The notes beneath the pieces were generated by a model. That model ran no database searches, was not told the origin of the DNA, and was given only the letters and a program-made list of their open reading frames with translations. This document shows positions 1 to 9,184 of a DNA stretch of 50,383 nt, one piece after another. The first letter of the stretch is position 1. Every line of letters starts with the position of its first letter. Both the position numbers and the translations under genes were made by a program. This DNA comes from Xanthobacteraceae bacterium (GTDB taxonomy: Bacteria > Pseudomonadota > Alphaproteobacteria > Rhizobiales > Xanthobacteraceae). The stretch spans positions 1-50,383 of the forward strand of contig JASHOX010000183.1 of the NCBI GenBank assembly GCA_030038415.1. The letters run 5' to 3'.

Positions 1-5
1 CTGCC

Positions 6-374
6 ATGGACGAAATCTCAGTCGGCAAGCTGACCGACATCGCCGACGGCGATTACCGGGTGTTCGCCCTGGACAAGATCGAAGTCGGCATTTTCCGCAC
101 CGGCAGCAAGGTCCTGGCCTACGAGAACGTCTGTCCGCATGCCGGCGGCCCGGTCTGCCAGGGCAAGATCTTTCATCAGGTCGAGGAAATCCTCACCCCC
201 GACAAGAAGAGCGCAGGCTTGCGCTTCGGCAGGCAGCGCCACATCGTCTGCCCGTGGCACGGCTACGAGTTCGATCTGGCGACCGGCTGCCATCCCGGCG
301 ATCCCTCGGTGCGATTGACGCCGGTTCCGGTCGCCGTCCGCGACGGCCAGATTTACGTCAGCGTGGCCGCCTAA
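6..374 (+). CDS. Rieske-type [2Fe-2S] ferredoxin-like protein
   Basis: The 122-residue protein has both Rieske boxes: CPHAGG (Cys43, His45) and CPWHGYEF (Cys82, His85), the four ligands of a [2Fe-2S] cluster. Length and lack of a signal peptide or catalytic domain fit a soluble NirD/ferredoxin-like electron carrier rather than an oxygenase alpha subunit. The 36 residues between the two Cys-x-His boxes are longer than I expect for a simple NirD-type domain; a basic stretch (around residues 61-80) fills the gap. The ATG is only five bases from the window edge, so an upstream start cannot be excluded. It is convergent with the PQQ/cytochrome c gene and their stop codons overlap by four bases. 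The redox partner is unknown; any functional link to the neighbouring dehydrogenases is inference from position. Confidence 0.85.
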   Translation: MDEISVGKLTDIADGDYRVFALDKIEVGIFRTGSKVLAYENVCPHAGGPVCQGKIFHQVEEILTPDKKSAGLRFGRQRHIVCPWHGYEFDLATGCHPGDPSVRLTPVPVAVRDGQIYVSVAA

Positions 375-2188
375 CGCTCGCCTTGCTTGGCGGCCGCGTG
401 ACCGATCGCCCACACATAGGCGGCAACAGCGGCCACATCGGAATCCGATAGCGGCGCGCCGCCCTTCGGCGGCATCGGTACCTCGTAATCGTGCGGCCGC
501 GGCACACCGTTGGCGATGATTTCGGTGATCCAGCTGAGACTGCCGTCGCCTACGAACCAGTGGCCGCTCGCCAGCGAAGGCGCCTGCGGACCTCCCTTCG
601 CATCCGAGCCATGGCAGCCGGCGCAGGTACCGCCCGCCGCCTCGCCATGGAAAATGCGATCGCCCAGCGCGACTTGCTCTTTGGTTGCGCCGGGAGGGAT
701 CGGGAGCGAATTCGCGCTCGGCCGGCCGGCATCGGGATGAACACCTTCCGGCGGCCCGGGCTCGCCGGAGTTTGCGGCAGCGACGACCGCCGGTGCGGGT
801 GCGACCGGCGCATCGGGGCTTCCGCGGTAGGCGACGCGCCAAATACGGCCGTGGGTGTCGTCGGAAATGTACAGTGCGCCATCCGGCGCCATGGCCAGAC
901 CCGTCGGCCGGAATGCGGCCTGACGCGGCTCTTTGATCGCGCCGGCGAATCCGTCGGCGAAGACGACGAAATCGCCTGCGGCCTTGCCGTCCTTGAGCGG
1001 CTGGAACACCACGTTATAGCCGCCTTGCGGCTCCGGCGCGCGATTCCATGAACCGTGGAAGGCGATAAAAGCGCCGTCTCGATAGGCCGCGGGGAACGCC
1101 GTGCCGGTGTAGATCAGCAGATCGTTCGGCGCCCAATGGCCTGGGAACGCGGCAACCGGAGCGGTCTTGCCGGCGCAGACGCCGACTTTGTGACCGCCGT
1201 CGCCACCGTATTCGGGCGCCAACACGAGCTTTTGCTGGAAGCGGTCATAATAGCACTCCGGCCAGCCATAATCGGCACCTTGCTGCAGCAAGACCAGTTC
1301 TTCGGCCGGCTGTTGGGCGCTTTCTTTGGCCGTATAGAGCTTGGAAAAATTCTGCGAGAGCTGATCGCGGCCGTGTTGGGTTGCAAACAATCGTCCGGCA
1401 GAATCGATGCCAAAACCCTCGCCGTTGCGCAGTCCGGTGGCATAGCGTTCGGCCGCCGAGAAATGCTGATCGGTCTTGTTGGCATCATAGCGCCAGGTGC
1501 CGCCGCGGGTTTCGAGTTCGGTGCAAGGGTCGTGCCCGGGCGAACTCGGCATGCGGTTATCGATCTGGCATGAGTTGGTGGCCGAGCCGAGATCGACAAA
1601 GATATGACCTTGCGCATCGATGATGAACGGATGCATGGGATGGTCGCCGGTCAGCGGCAGGCCGGACACCACGATTTCGGGCAGACCTTTCGGCGCGATC
1701 GAACCAGAATTCGTCGGCAGCGCGTAGCGAATAATCTTGTCGTTCTGCTCGGCGTAGATGGCGCCGTTATAGTAGGCGATCCCGGTGCCACCGGCCGAAC
1801 CTTGCGGGATGCCATCGCCGAAACGCTCGATCACGTCGGCATGGCCGTCGCCCTTTGTATCTCTGAGCGCCACCAGAAAGCCGCCGGCGGGCGGCTTGTC
1901 GAAGTGGTAGTACCGGCCGCTCCACGAGTTGACGTAGAGCACGTCGTCGGGCGCGACTGCCATGTGGCGGACATGGCCGAGATTGTCGGCGAATACGGTC
2001 GCGCAAAAGCCCGGCGCGAGCGTGATGCCGCCGTTATTGCCGGCGCAGACCTCGGCTCGGCCGCCGCTCTGCGCGATCGTCTGCGCCGAAGCCGGCAATC
2101 CGGTGAGCAAGACAGCGAATAATGTTCCGGCGTAAACGGTCGCAGCGCGATAACGCCGCTCTATAGGCAAGGTGCCGCGGTCCGGCAT
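371..2188 (-). CDS. PQQ-type sorbosone/sugar dehydrogenase fused to cytochrome c
   Basis: The 605-residue protein begins with a signal peptide (basic residues, then a hydrophobic stretch ending LPASAQ). It continues as a beta-propeller of the soluble glucose/sorbosone dehydrogenase family (GHVRHMAVAPDDVLYV near the start, later RPTGLAMAPDGALYISDDT) and ends in a cytochrome c domain with haem motif CAGCH at 522-526 and a probable axial Met at about 572. It should oxidise a sugar or alcohol in the periplasm and pass electrons through its own haem. A start 72 bases further upstream is possible, but the ATG at 2188 is preceded by a strong GGGAGGAG ribosome-binding site and gives the signal peptide directly. 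It lies 121 bases downstream of, and in the same direction as, the GMC oxidoreductase gene, so co-transcription is possible. Substrate cannot be deduced. Whether PQQ is the true cofactor depends on family knowledge, and no pqq genes are in the window. Confidence 0.85.
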   Translation of the reverse strand: MPDRGTLPIERRYRAATVYAGTLFAVLLTGLPASAQTIAQSGGRAEVCAGNNGGITLAPGFCATVFADNLGHVRHMAVAPDDVLYVNSWSGRYYHFDKPPAGGFLVALRDTKGDGHADVIERFGDGIPQGSAGGTGIAYYNGAIYAEQNDKIIRYALPTNSGSIAPKGLPEIVVSGLPLTGDHPMHPFIIDAQGHIFVDLGSATNSCQIDNRMPSSPGHDPCTELETRGGTWRYDANKTDQHFSAAERYATGLRNGEGFGIDSAGRLFATQHGRDQLSQNFSKLYTAKESAQQPAEELVLLQQGADYGWPECYYDRFQQKLVLAPEYGGDGGHKVGVCAGKTAPVAAFPGHWAPNDLLIYTGTAFPAAYRDGAFIAFHGSWNRAPEPQGGYNVVFQPLKDGKAAGDFVVFADGFAGAIKEPRQAAFRPTGLAMAPDGALYISDDTHGRIWRVAYRGSPDAPVAPAPAVVAAANSGEPGPPEGVHPDAGRPSANSLPIPPGATKEQVALGDRIFHGEAAGGTCAGCHGSDAKGGPQAPSLASGHWFVGDGSLSWITEIIANGVPRPHDYEVPMPPKGGAPLSDSDVAAVAAYVWAIGHAAAKQGER

Positions 2189-2309
2189 GACGCTCCTCCC
2201 TGTTGCAGACTTGTTTTCAAATTTATCGCAGGAAATCGCCGAAGCGATGACGGGCTCCATGCAAAGGGAACGGCATCGCGGAAAGTTGATCGGGTTCCGC
2301 CCGGCCGAT

Positions 2310-4025
2310 TTACGTCAGCATTTCTGACTGAGCCTCGGCTTGGATTTCGCTCAGGATCCGATCGGCGAGTTTTTCCGCCACCATGATGGTCGGGATATTG
2401 GTGTTGCCGCGCGGGATCGTCGGCATGATCGAGGCATCGATGACCCGCAAGCCGGCAATGCCGTGAACACGGCCCGCCGGATCGGTCACGGCGGCGCGAT
2501 CGTCCGCAGCCCCCATGCGGCAGGTGCCGACTGGGTGAAACGTTCCGGCGACATTTTCGCGGATATGATCGACCAGTGCCCCATCGTCCTCGATCAGGCT
2601 TTCGAGATCGACGCGGCGGTCGGCCAAAGTGGCAAAAATCGGCGCGGCGAGCGGGGGCACCGCGTCGATGAGCGCGGCGATGGCCGCACTTTTGATCTTG
2701 TTCGCCGGCGTGATGCGGTTGAGCCGCCGCAGCCGGTCATTGAATTTCACCGGGAACGTCAGCGTCGTGATGGCACGCACGGCATCATGGGCCAAAATCT
2801 CGACGCAGCGGCGGAAGCCCAGCATGAAGCGCTTCAGGTCGAGCTCATGGCCGGTGAAATTGAATTCGACGCGCGGATAGGCCGCCGGGTCCGAGCCGAC
2901 CAGCGACACGCGTCCGCGCGCCATTGGCTTGAGCAGCGACGGCGCCAGATTGGCAACCTGGTGGCCGAGCGGACTCCACGACGTTTTGCACTGCACGTTA
3001 AGATACATATCGAGAGGCGGCGCGCCGGGCAGATTGGACGAATAGCGGAAGCACGTCATCGGATGCGGCCGGATATTTGCGGCTTGCCGGGAGCCCGGCT
3101 TTTGCAAAAGCCCGATGAAGATGATGGCGTGATTGGAAAGGTTTTCCCCGACGCCGGGCAGATCGGCGCGCACCTCGATGCCGAGATCGCGCAGCGCCGC
3201 CGCCGAACCGATGCCGGCGCGCATGAGAAAGGCCGGCGAGTGAATGCCGCCGAGCGAGACGATGATCTCGCGGCCGCGAAATTCCCTGGTCTCGCCGCCG
3301 ATCTTTGCCGTGACACCGGTCGCGCGGCGCCCGTCGCATAAAAGCCCGGTCACCGTTGCGTCCGTAACGATCTTCAGATTCGGCCGGCGGCGGACATCGG
3401 CGGTGAGATAACAGATCGATGCGGAGCGGCGCTGGCGCCACGTGTTGCTCATTGGCACGGAGCCGTAGCCGTCGCGAAAATCGGCATTCATGTCGGCGAC
3501 GAAGGGAATCTGCCGTTCTTCGGCAAACGCATAGACCGCCTTCGCCAACGGCGCCCAATCCGCCGCCTTGGTACGGCGGATCGGCACCGGGCCGTCTTTG
3601 CCGTGCAGCGCGCCATCGAAATCGAGATCGCTTTCAAGCTTGCGATAAAAAGGCAGAACGTCGTCCCAGCCCCAGCCTTCTGCGCCGAGCGATTGCCATT
3701 CGGCATAATCGTCGGGCGTGCCGCGATAGGCGACCATTCCCATCACCGACGAACCGCCGCCCATGACGCGGCCTTGGGAAAATCCGACCGGCGGCGAATT
3801 ATCCCGGCGCCGCCAGTGCACCTTCAGCTCGGGCCAGAAATAGGCGTCGTTGTAATAAGAGCGCGGGTAGGAATCGAGGATATCCGCGGGCTCAGCTCCG
3901 GGCGTGGCATCGCGTCCTGCTTCGAGTAGCAGCACACGGGTCGCCGAACGCGCCGACAACCGGTTCGCTAGCACGCAGCCGGCCGCGCCGGCGCCAACAA
4001 TCATGACGTCGAAGATTTCCGTCAT
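2310..4025 (-). CDS. GMC-family FAD-dependent oxidoreductase
   Basis: The 571-residue protein has the full glucose-methanol-choline oxidoreductase layout: N-terminal dinucleotide-binding VGAGAAGC followed by LLLEAGRD, a GRVMGGGSSVMG segment near residue 90, and the C-terminal active-site block HPVGTCRMG with catalytic His497 and partner Asn541 (44 residues on, the usual spacing). It should oxidise a primary alcohol or sugar hydroxyl using FAD. It resembles the choline/alcohol dehydrogenase branch, but substrate is not predictable. There is no signal peptide, so it is probably cytoplasmic. The start at 4025 places the FAD-binding strand close to the N-terminus as in relatives; an in-frame start 54 bases upstream would add a non-conserved tail. 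It is divergent from the aldolase-like gene at 4178 and upstream of the PQQ/cytochrome c gene. Confidence 0.88.
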   Translation of the reverse strand: MTEIFDVMIVGAGAAGCVLANRLSARSATRVLLLEAGRDATPGAEPADILDSYPRSYYNDAYFWPELKVHWRRRDNSPPVGFSQGRVMGGGSSVMGMVAYRGTPDDYAEWQSLGAEGWGWDDVLPFYRKLESDLDFDGALHGKDGPVPIRRTKAADWAPLAKAVYAFAEERQIPFVADMNADFRDGYGSVPMSNTWRQRRSASICYLTADVRRRPNLKIVTDATVTGLLCDGRRATGVTAKIGGETREFRGREIIVSLGGIHSPAFLMRAGIGSAAALRDLGIEVRADLPGVGENLSNHAIIFIGLLQKPGSRQAANIRPHPMTCFRYSSNLPGAPPLDMYLNVQCKTSWSPLGHQVANLAPSLLKPMARGRVSLVGSDPAAYPRVEFNFTGHELDLKRFMLGFRRCVEILAHDAVRAITTLTFPVKFNDRLRRLNRITPANKIKSAAIAALIDAVPPLAAPIFATLADRRVDLESLIEDDGALVDHIRENVAGTFHPVGTCRMGAADDRAAVTDPAGRVHGIAGLRVIDASIMPTIPRGNTNIPTIMVAEKLADRILSEIQAEAQSEMLT

Positions 4026-4177
4026 TTCAATTCTCAGATTCCCATAAGACCGGTCCAGCACGAGACCGTGGGCCGGCAACAGACCGTGCTCGATTGAACA
4101 TTGCCACGGTATGCTTTACTGGATCGACGGCCGGCGCAAGCCGCACGGCCCCGTTTTGCCGAATGAGGGCAGCGACC

Positions 4178-5071
4178 ATGACCAAGACACTCCACGGTGT
4201 GATCGCGGCGATCGCAACCGCAGTCGACGACAAGGGCGAACCCGACTGCGCCCGTTCGACGGCACTGGCGCGCTTTCTCCTCGATACCGGGTGTGATGGA
4301 CTTAATGTGTTGGGCACCACGGGCGAGGCGACCTCGTTTTCGCTTGATCAGCGCCGACGCGTGATGAGCGCCTATGCGGCGGCCGGGCTGCCGCTCGGTC
4401 GCATGATGGTCGGGACAGGCGCCGCCGCTCTGGCCGATGCTGTCGCGCTCACCAAGCATGCCGCCGAACTCGGTTTCGCCGGTGCTCTGGTACTGCCGCC
4501 GTTCTATTACAAGGGCGTCCACGACGACGGTCTCGTCGCCTATATCGATGGGATCCTGGCGGCGACCGCGGCGCGGCCGATCCCGATCTATCTCTACCAT
4601 TTCCCGGCGCAATCGGGCCTGCACTGGCGCGTCGGGCTGATCCGCCGCCTGCTCGATACGTTCGGCGAGCGCATCGTCGGGCTCAAAGATTCCTCCGGCG
4701 ATATGGCCTATGCCCGCGAAGCCGCAAGCATCCTGCCGCGATTCAAGGTTTTTCCGTCGACCGAAGCGGCGCTGCCGGAGGCCAGATCCGGCCCCTTTGC
4801 CGGCTGCATTTCGGCGACCGCTAATCTCAATGCCGACCTTTGCGCCAGAGCCTATCGCTCGGGCGACACGGCAGCGCTCGGCGAGGCGGTTGCGATCCGC
4901 AAGCTATTCGACGGCAAGCCGCTGGTTCCCGGCGTCAAGGCGCTTCTCGCCCACATTCACAGCGACTCCCATTGGGCGCGCGTCGAACCGCCGCTTTCGG
5001 CGTTTCCAGCTGCCGACCGTGCTGCCGTCATCGCGGGCTATGATGCAGTGCGGGCCAAACGCGTTGCCTAG
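4178..5071 (+). CDS. DHDPS/NAL-superfamily lyase (not canonical DapA)
   Basis: The 297-residue protein is a class I aldolase-fold (TIM barrel) member of the dihydrodipicolinate synthase/N-acetylneuraminate lyase family. GTTGE (46-50) binds the substrate carboxylate, Tyr140 is the proton-relay tyrosine, and Lys170 in IVGLKDSSGD is the Schiff-base lysine. In true DapA the segment after the tyrosine carries an arginine that binds aspartate semialdehyde; here it reads YHFPAQS, with no arginine. This argues for a 2-keto sugar-acid or related substrate rather than lysine biosynthesis. The start at 4178 follows GAGGG and matches the family N-terminus. Divergent transcription from the GMC gene, with about 150 bases between starts, suggests a shared control region. 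A role with the neighbouring sugar oxidoreductases is inference. Confidence 0.85.
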   Translation: MTKTLHGVIAAIATAVDDKGEPDCARSTALARFLLDTGCDGLNVLGTTGEATSFSLDQRRRVMSAYAAAGLPLGRMMVGTGAAALADAVALTKHAAELGFAGALVLPPFYYKGVHDDGLVAYIDGILAATAARPIPIYLYHFPAQSGLHWRVGLIRRLLDTFGERIVGLKDSSGDMAYAREAASILPRFKVFPSTEAALPEARSGPFAGCISATANLNADLCARAYRSGDTAALGEAVAIRKLFDGKPLVPGVKALLAHIHSDSHWARVEPPLSAFPAADRAAVIAGYDAVRAKRVA

Positions 5072-5138
5072 ACTGTCACAGCACGAGCGCGGCCCCTGGA
5101 TTTTGCTATAGGTTCTGCCCGAATAACAACTTGCGGCG

Positions 5139-5167
5139 TTGACGCTGGGGCCGTGTGCCCCTATAAG
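5139..5167 (+). promoter_or_regulatory. Sigma-70-type promoter of rpsT
   Basis: A near-consensus -35 box TTGACG (5139-5144) and -10 box TATAAG (5162-5167) are separated by exactly 17 bases. The start codon of rpsT is 39 bases beyond the -10 box, so the leader is short. This is among the best housekeeping promoters visible in the window, fitting a highly expressed ribosomal protein gene. Confidence 0.75.
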
Positions 5168-5205
5168 CCCCGATCTTGCTCACAATAGCGTATATTCGAT
5201 AGTCC

Positions 5206-5475
5206 ATGGCCAACACCAAGTCCGCCAAGAAGGCCGCCCGTCAGATCGCGCGGCGTACCGTCATCAATAAATCGCGGCGTGCGCGCGTCCGTTCGGCCGT
5301 GCGCAAGATCGAAGAAGCCCTAACGGCAGGCGATCGCTCCCGAGCGCTCGCCGCCATGGCGGAAGCTGAGCCGGCGCTCATCCGCGCCGCGCAGAAGGGC
5401 ATCGTGCACCGCAACGCGGCGCGCCGCAAAGTCTCCCGCCTTGCCCAACGCATAGCGAAGCTCGAGAAGAAGTAG
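5206..5475 (+). CDS. rpsT: 30S ribosomal protein S20
   Basis: The 89-residue, very basic protein starts [13 protein letters not shown] and has the alternating Lys/Arg/Ala helices ([34 protein letters not shown]) typical of S20, which binds the 5' domain of 16S rRNA. The length matches the family. It is a stand-alone gene with its own strong promoter and an intrinsic terminator just after the stop codon. Position immediately upstream of dnaA is common in alphaproteobacteria. Confidence 0.97.
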   Translation: MANTKSAKKAARQIARRTVINKSRRARVRSAVRKIEEALTAGDRSRALAAMAEAEPALIRAAQKGIVHRNAARRKVSRLAQRIAKLEKK

Positions 5476-5476
5476 C

Positions 5477-5504
5477 TTTTCGCGGCGTCACTGCGGAAAT
5501 TTTT
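5477..5504 (+). terminator. Intrinsic terminator of rpsT
   Basis: Two bases after the rpsT stop codon, TTTTCGC (5477-5483) pairs with GCGGAAA (5493-5499), seven pairs including one G-T, around a nine-base loop. It is followed by TTTTT and a further T-rich run, the standard form of a factor-independent terminator. Confidence 0.65.
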
Positions 5505-6425
5505 CTGTTTTGCCGGTGATCCATTTGGGGATTGCCATTTACCTGTTGCATTATTGTCACGTCGGATCACAAAGATCGCGGCAATGGCATTCTCGGTCGC
5601 TCACGTCGTGGCGAACGAGCCGTTTTTGTTTGCTCAAGTCACGTCGATCGGCGGCTACCCCAAAAAACTGTCCAGAAGAATTCATGGCCTATGAAAGACT
5701 TATTGCACACGCGGGCGATGGGACTTTGAGTCGGTGCGATTCCGACTGTGCCCGATTTTATTTGCTCACGACGCCAGTTTGAAACATGACAGACTGATTA
5801 CCGCGTTTCGCCAAGGGTAAATCACCCCATTGAGTCAATGATTTGTCCGCGCCGGCGCGACAAGAGCGATGCGCTTTCCCGGCCGCGCTGACAAAAGTCC
5901 AATATTGACGCGCTTCTTTTCGTGTTGCGGGCCGCCAATCGCGTGCTACCCTTCAATTCCCTTCGGTTCCGAAGGTCTTCAACAAGTCGGTCTAAGCGAT
6001 GACTCATCGAGGAATGGGTGCGGATAAGCTGTGTCCAATCGCGTGTGTTCCGACCTTGTCGTGGCGTGAGTAGCGTAGCGAGCGTAGCATTAGTAATCGC
6101 CGATCCTATGGAAATACGCAGATAGAAGTCTCGCAGCTGCGCTGCACAAAGAGCCAGTGATAACCATCGAATTTGGGAGCGATGGAGGTGGGGGCCATGA
6201 TGATGACAATCCGCAATCAGCGTGTCGCTGCGACCGTCAGTTGGTATTGGCCCAGAGCCGCGTCCGGCAGCTGAACGTAACTCCGCATCGCGCAGGCTGT
6301 GGCGCTAGTCGCTCACGACCTGCCAGCCTCGGTTCAGTGAGTTGCGTCTCCGGCTATGTCGGGCTCCGCGGGATCGTCTGACCAGCGTGCCCGGTAAATC
6401 CCTCTCCGAAAAAAAGCGGATCGAT
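5505..6425. other. Gene-free region upstream of dnaA; possible regulatory/origin DNA
   Basis: About 920 bases hold no convincing gene; the open frames here lack ribosome-binding sites and recognisable composition. The left half is visibly more AT-rich than the rest of the window (28 G+C in the 60 bases 5521-5580). One DnaA-box-like nonamer, TGCGGATAA at 6019-6027 (one mismatch to TGTGGATAA), was found, with no cluster of perfect boxes. A short run of TAGCG units lies at 6071-6088. The region may hold dnaA promoters and possibly origin functions, but in several Rhizobiales the origin is elsewhere (near hemE), so an oriC call is not supported. Confidence 0.4.
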
Positions 6426-7853
6426 ATGACGAGCACGGATCAGGATCGCTGGCGGCGAGTCAAGGAACGGTTGCGCTCCGAACTCGGCGACGACGTCTTC
6501 ACCAGCTGGTTTGGGCGCATGGAGCTCGAGACCGCGACCAACGGCGTGTTGCGCCTATCGGTGCCGACGCGCTTTTTGCGGAACTGGATTCAATCGCACT
6601 ACAGCGAGCGCGTCCTGGGTAAATGGCAGGAGGAAGAACCGGCCATTACACGCCTGGAATTGATCGTTCGCTCCGCTACCATCAAGCTTCCCGCAGCCAA
6701 GCCCAAGGCGCCGGAACCGCTGGCGCCCTCGCGCGAGGCGCGGGATGGCGTAGCAGTCAACGGCGGCGACCGCGCCAGTGTGCCCTTCCTGACCGTGCAT
6801 GAGGCGCTCGGCGGCTCGCCGCTTGATCCGCGTCTGACTTTCGAGACTTTCATCATCGGCCGTTCCAACACGCTGGCGCACGCGGCCGCGAAACAGGTCG
6901 CCACGAGCCGGCGCGGCGAACCGCTGATGTTCAATCCGCTTTACACTCACGCCGCCGTCGGGCTCGGCAAGACCCATCTGCTGCAGGCGATCACCTGGGC
7001 CGGCAACAATACCGGCGATCGCAAGATGCTCTATTTGACGGCCGAGCGTTTTATGTACGGCTTCGTCTCGGCATTGCGCACCCAGTCCACGCTTGCGTTC
7101 AAGGAAGCAGTGCGCGCCATCGACGTGCTGGTGATCGACGATTTGCAGTTTCTGCAGGGCCGCTCGACCCAGGCCGAATTCTGCCACACGCTCAACGCGC
7201 TCATCGATGCCGGCCGCCAGGTGGTCATCGCCAGCGATCGTCCGCCGGCCGATCTCGAGAGCCTGGACGATCGCGTGCGGTCGCGGCTCGCCGGTGGGCT
7301 GGTGGTGGAGATCGGCTCGCTCGGCGAGGAACTGCGGCTCGAAATCCTCAAGAGCCGGATCGCCGCCGCGCGCATCCATCATCCCGGCTTCGAAGTGCCG
7401 GCGCCGGTGCTCGCCTTTATCGCCAAGTCGGTAACCCATAACGGCCGCGACCTTGAAGGCGCCGTCAACCGGCTGTTGGCACACAGCAAGCTCACCGGGC
7501 AGCCGGTGACGCTGGAGATGGCCGAGCGCGAAATGCGCGACTTGATCCGGCCGGCCGAGCCGAAACGGGTGCGGATCGAGGACATCCAGCGCATCGTGGC
7601 GCGCCAGTACAACGTCAGCCGGGCCGATCTCCTGTCGTCACGGCGCACCGCCAATGTGGTGCGGCCGCGGCAGGTGGCGATGTACTTGGCGAAGGTTTTG
7701 ACGCTGCGCTCGCTGCCGGAAATCGGCCGCCGTTTCGGCGGGCGCGACCACACCACGGTCCTGCATGCAGTGCGAAAAATCGAGAATCTCGCCGGCAACG
7801 ACAGCGCCTTCGCGGAGGAGATCGAGGCGCTCAAACGCCAGCTTCAGGATTGA
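6426..7853 (+). CDS. dnaA: Chromosomal replication initiator protein DnaA
   Basis: The 475-residue protein has all DnaA domains: an N-terminal oligomerisation domain (1-85, with [10 protein letters not shown]), a variable linker (about 86-130), the AAA+ ATPase with VGLGKTHL (178-185) and Walker [10 protein letters not shown] (234-242), and the C-terminal DNA-binding domain ending in the signature [16 protein letters not shown]. It binds DnaA boxes and opens oriC in its ATP form. The Walker A motif reads AAVGLGKT, with alanine for the usual first glycine; I recall this from other Rhizobiales, so it is probably not a defect. Start 6426 begins the family domain; an upstream in-frame start would add 28 non-conserved residues. 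dnaN follows at 146 bases. Confidence 0.97.
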   Translation: MTSTDQDRWRRVKERLRSELGDDVFTSWFGRMELETATNGVLRLSVPTRFLRNWIQSHYSERVLGKWQEEEPAITRLELIVRSATIKLPAAKPKAPEPLAPSREARDGVAVNGGDRASVPFLTVHEALGGSPLDPRLTFETFIIGRSNTLAHAAAKQVATSRRGEPLMFNPLYTHAAVGLGKTHLLQAITWAGNNTGDRKMLYLTAERFMYGFVSALRTQSTLAFKEAVRAIDVLVIDDLQFLQGRSTQAEFCHTLNALIDAGRQVVIASDRPPADLESLDDRVRSRLAGGLVVEIGSLGEELRLEILKSRIAAARIHHPGFEVPAPVLAFIAKSVTHNGRDLEGAVNRLLAHSKLTGQPVTLEMAEREMRDLIRPAEPKRVRIEDIQRIVARQYNVSRADLLSSRRTANVVRPRQVAMYLAKVLTLRSLPEIGRRFGGRDHTTVLHAVRKIENLAGNDSAFAEEIEALKRQLQD

Positions 7854-7999
7854 TTGCCGCCGCCACCGCGGCTCCCGAAAGCTGTGAAAAGACCAGGGAA
7901 AAGACCGGGTCGGGCGCGGCCCGGCCTTGCCGAAACCGCCGTACCACGCCACTTTTGGTATCCACCAAGCGTTGGCCTGTCTCTGCCACGGATTTCGCG

Positions 8000-9118
8000 A
8001 TGAAGGTCACGGTCGAGCGTTCCGAGTTGCTGAAATCGTTGGGCCACGTGCACCGCGTGGTTGAGCGCCGCAACACCATTCCGATCCTCGCCAATGTCTT
8101 GTTGCACGCCGACCGCGCCAAGCTTGCGCTAAAAGCCACCGACCTCGACGTCGAAGTCACCGACGCGATTGCAGCAGAAGTCGGCCCCGGCGGTTCGACG
8201 ACGGTGCCGGCCCACATGTTCTTCGACATTGTGCGCAAGCTGCCGGAGGGTGCGCAGATCGTTCTCGAGTCCTCCGGCGACCGCGCGGCGCTGTCGATCC
8301 GCGCCGGCCGGTCGCGCTTTACATTGCAGACGCTGCCGGAAAGCGACTTCCCCGATCTCGCTCCGGGCGAAATGACGCACAAATTCACGCTCAAAGCCGC
8401 CGATCTCAAGCGGCTGATCGACAAAACCCAGTTCGCGATCTCGACCGAAGAGACGCGCTACTATCTCAACGGCATCTATTTGCACGCCGCGGGCTCGGCC
8501 AAGGCGCCAACCCTGCGCGCGGTCGCGACTGACGGTCATCGCCTGGCGCAGATGGAGCTGGAACTGCCCACGGGCGCCGCCGGCATGCCGGGCATCATTG
8601 TGCCGCGCAAGACGGTCGGCGAAGTGCAGCGCCTGATGGAAGACGGCGAGACCGAGGTGGCGATCGAGCTTTCGCCGGGAAAAATTCGCTTCACCATCGG
8701 CCAGACCATCCTGACCTCGAAATTGATCGACGGCACGTTTCCTGATTACGGTCGCGTCATCCCACTCGCCAACGACAAGGAACTGGTCGTCGACAAGAAG
8801 GAATTCGAGGCGGCGGTGGATCGCGTCTCGACGGTGTCGAGCGAGCGCGGCCGCGCCGTCAAATTATCGATCACGGCCGGAAAACTGCTGCTGTCGGTGA
8901 CCAATCCCGATTCCGGCAGCGCTAACGAGGAACTCGAGGTCGAATACGAGGCCGATCCGATCGATATTGGCTTCAATTCGCGCTACCTCCTCGATATTGC
9001 CGCTCAGATCGAGAGCGAGGCGGCCGTGTTGAAGCTTGCCGATCCAGGGTCACCTACCTTGATCCAAGACAAGGAGCCCCACGGCGCGCTCTATGTGCTG
9101 ATGCCGATGCGGGTTTGA
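8000..9118 (+). CDS. dnaN: DNA polymerase III beta sliding clamp
   Basis: The 372-residue product begins MKVTVERSELLKSLGHV and shows the three-fold clamp repeat (VVERRNTIPILANVLL; ATDGHRLAQMELELP in the middle; EYEADPIDIGFNSRYLLDIA near the end) and the C-terminal LMPMRV that lines the protein-binding pocket. It dimerises into the ring that tethers polymerase to DNA. The start at 8000 was chosen because the 50 residues encoded upstream in the same frame are unlike any clamp. It lies between dnaA and recF, the classical order, with a 66-base gap before recF. Confidence 0.97.
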   Translation: MKVTVERSELLKSLGHVHRVVERRNTIPILANVLLHADRAKLALKATDLDVEVTDAIAAEVGPGGSTTVPAHMFFDIVRKLPEGAQIVLESSGDRAALSIRAGRSRFTLQTLPESDFPDLAPGEMTHKFTLKAADLKRLIDKTQFAISTEETRYYLNGIYLHAAGSAKAPTLRAVATDGHRLAQMELELPTGAAGMPGIIVPRKTVGEVQRLMEDGETEVAIELSPGKIRFTIGQTILTSKLIDGTFPDYGRVIPLANDKELVVDKKEFEAAVDRVSTVSSERGRAVKLSITAGKLLLSVTNPDSGSANEELEVEYEADPIDIGFNSRYLLDIAAQIESEAAVLKLADPGSPTLIQDKEPHGALYVLMPMRV

Positions 9119-9184
9119 CGGGGATCAGATATCAGGGAACGGGGATCGAATTTCGATTCTCGGTGCCTGATTGCTGAAAACCTG

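Noticed and set aside
5510..5782. A 90-codon frame in the rpsT-dnaA gap
   Set aside because: Starts on the terminator T-run, has no ribosome-binding site and Arg/Ser/Cys-rich random-looking composition.
6019..6027. oriC call based on a DnaA-box-like nonamer
   Set aside because: Only one imperfect box was found and origin location varies in the order.
6091..6106. Words resembling 16S rRNA (TAGTAATCGCCGATC)
   Set aside because: The match is only about 15 bases with one mismatch and flanks do not align, so chance is the better explanation.
6942..6975. Apparent loss of the first Walker A glycine in DnaA (AAVGLGKT)
   Set aside because: Lysine and threonine are kept and the same form is, as far as I recall, usual in Rhizobiales.
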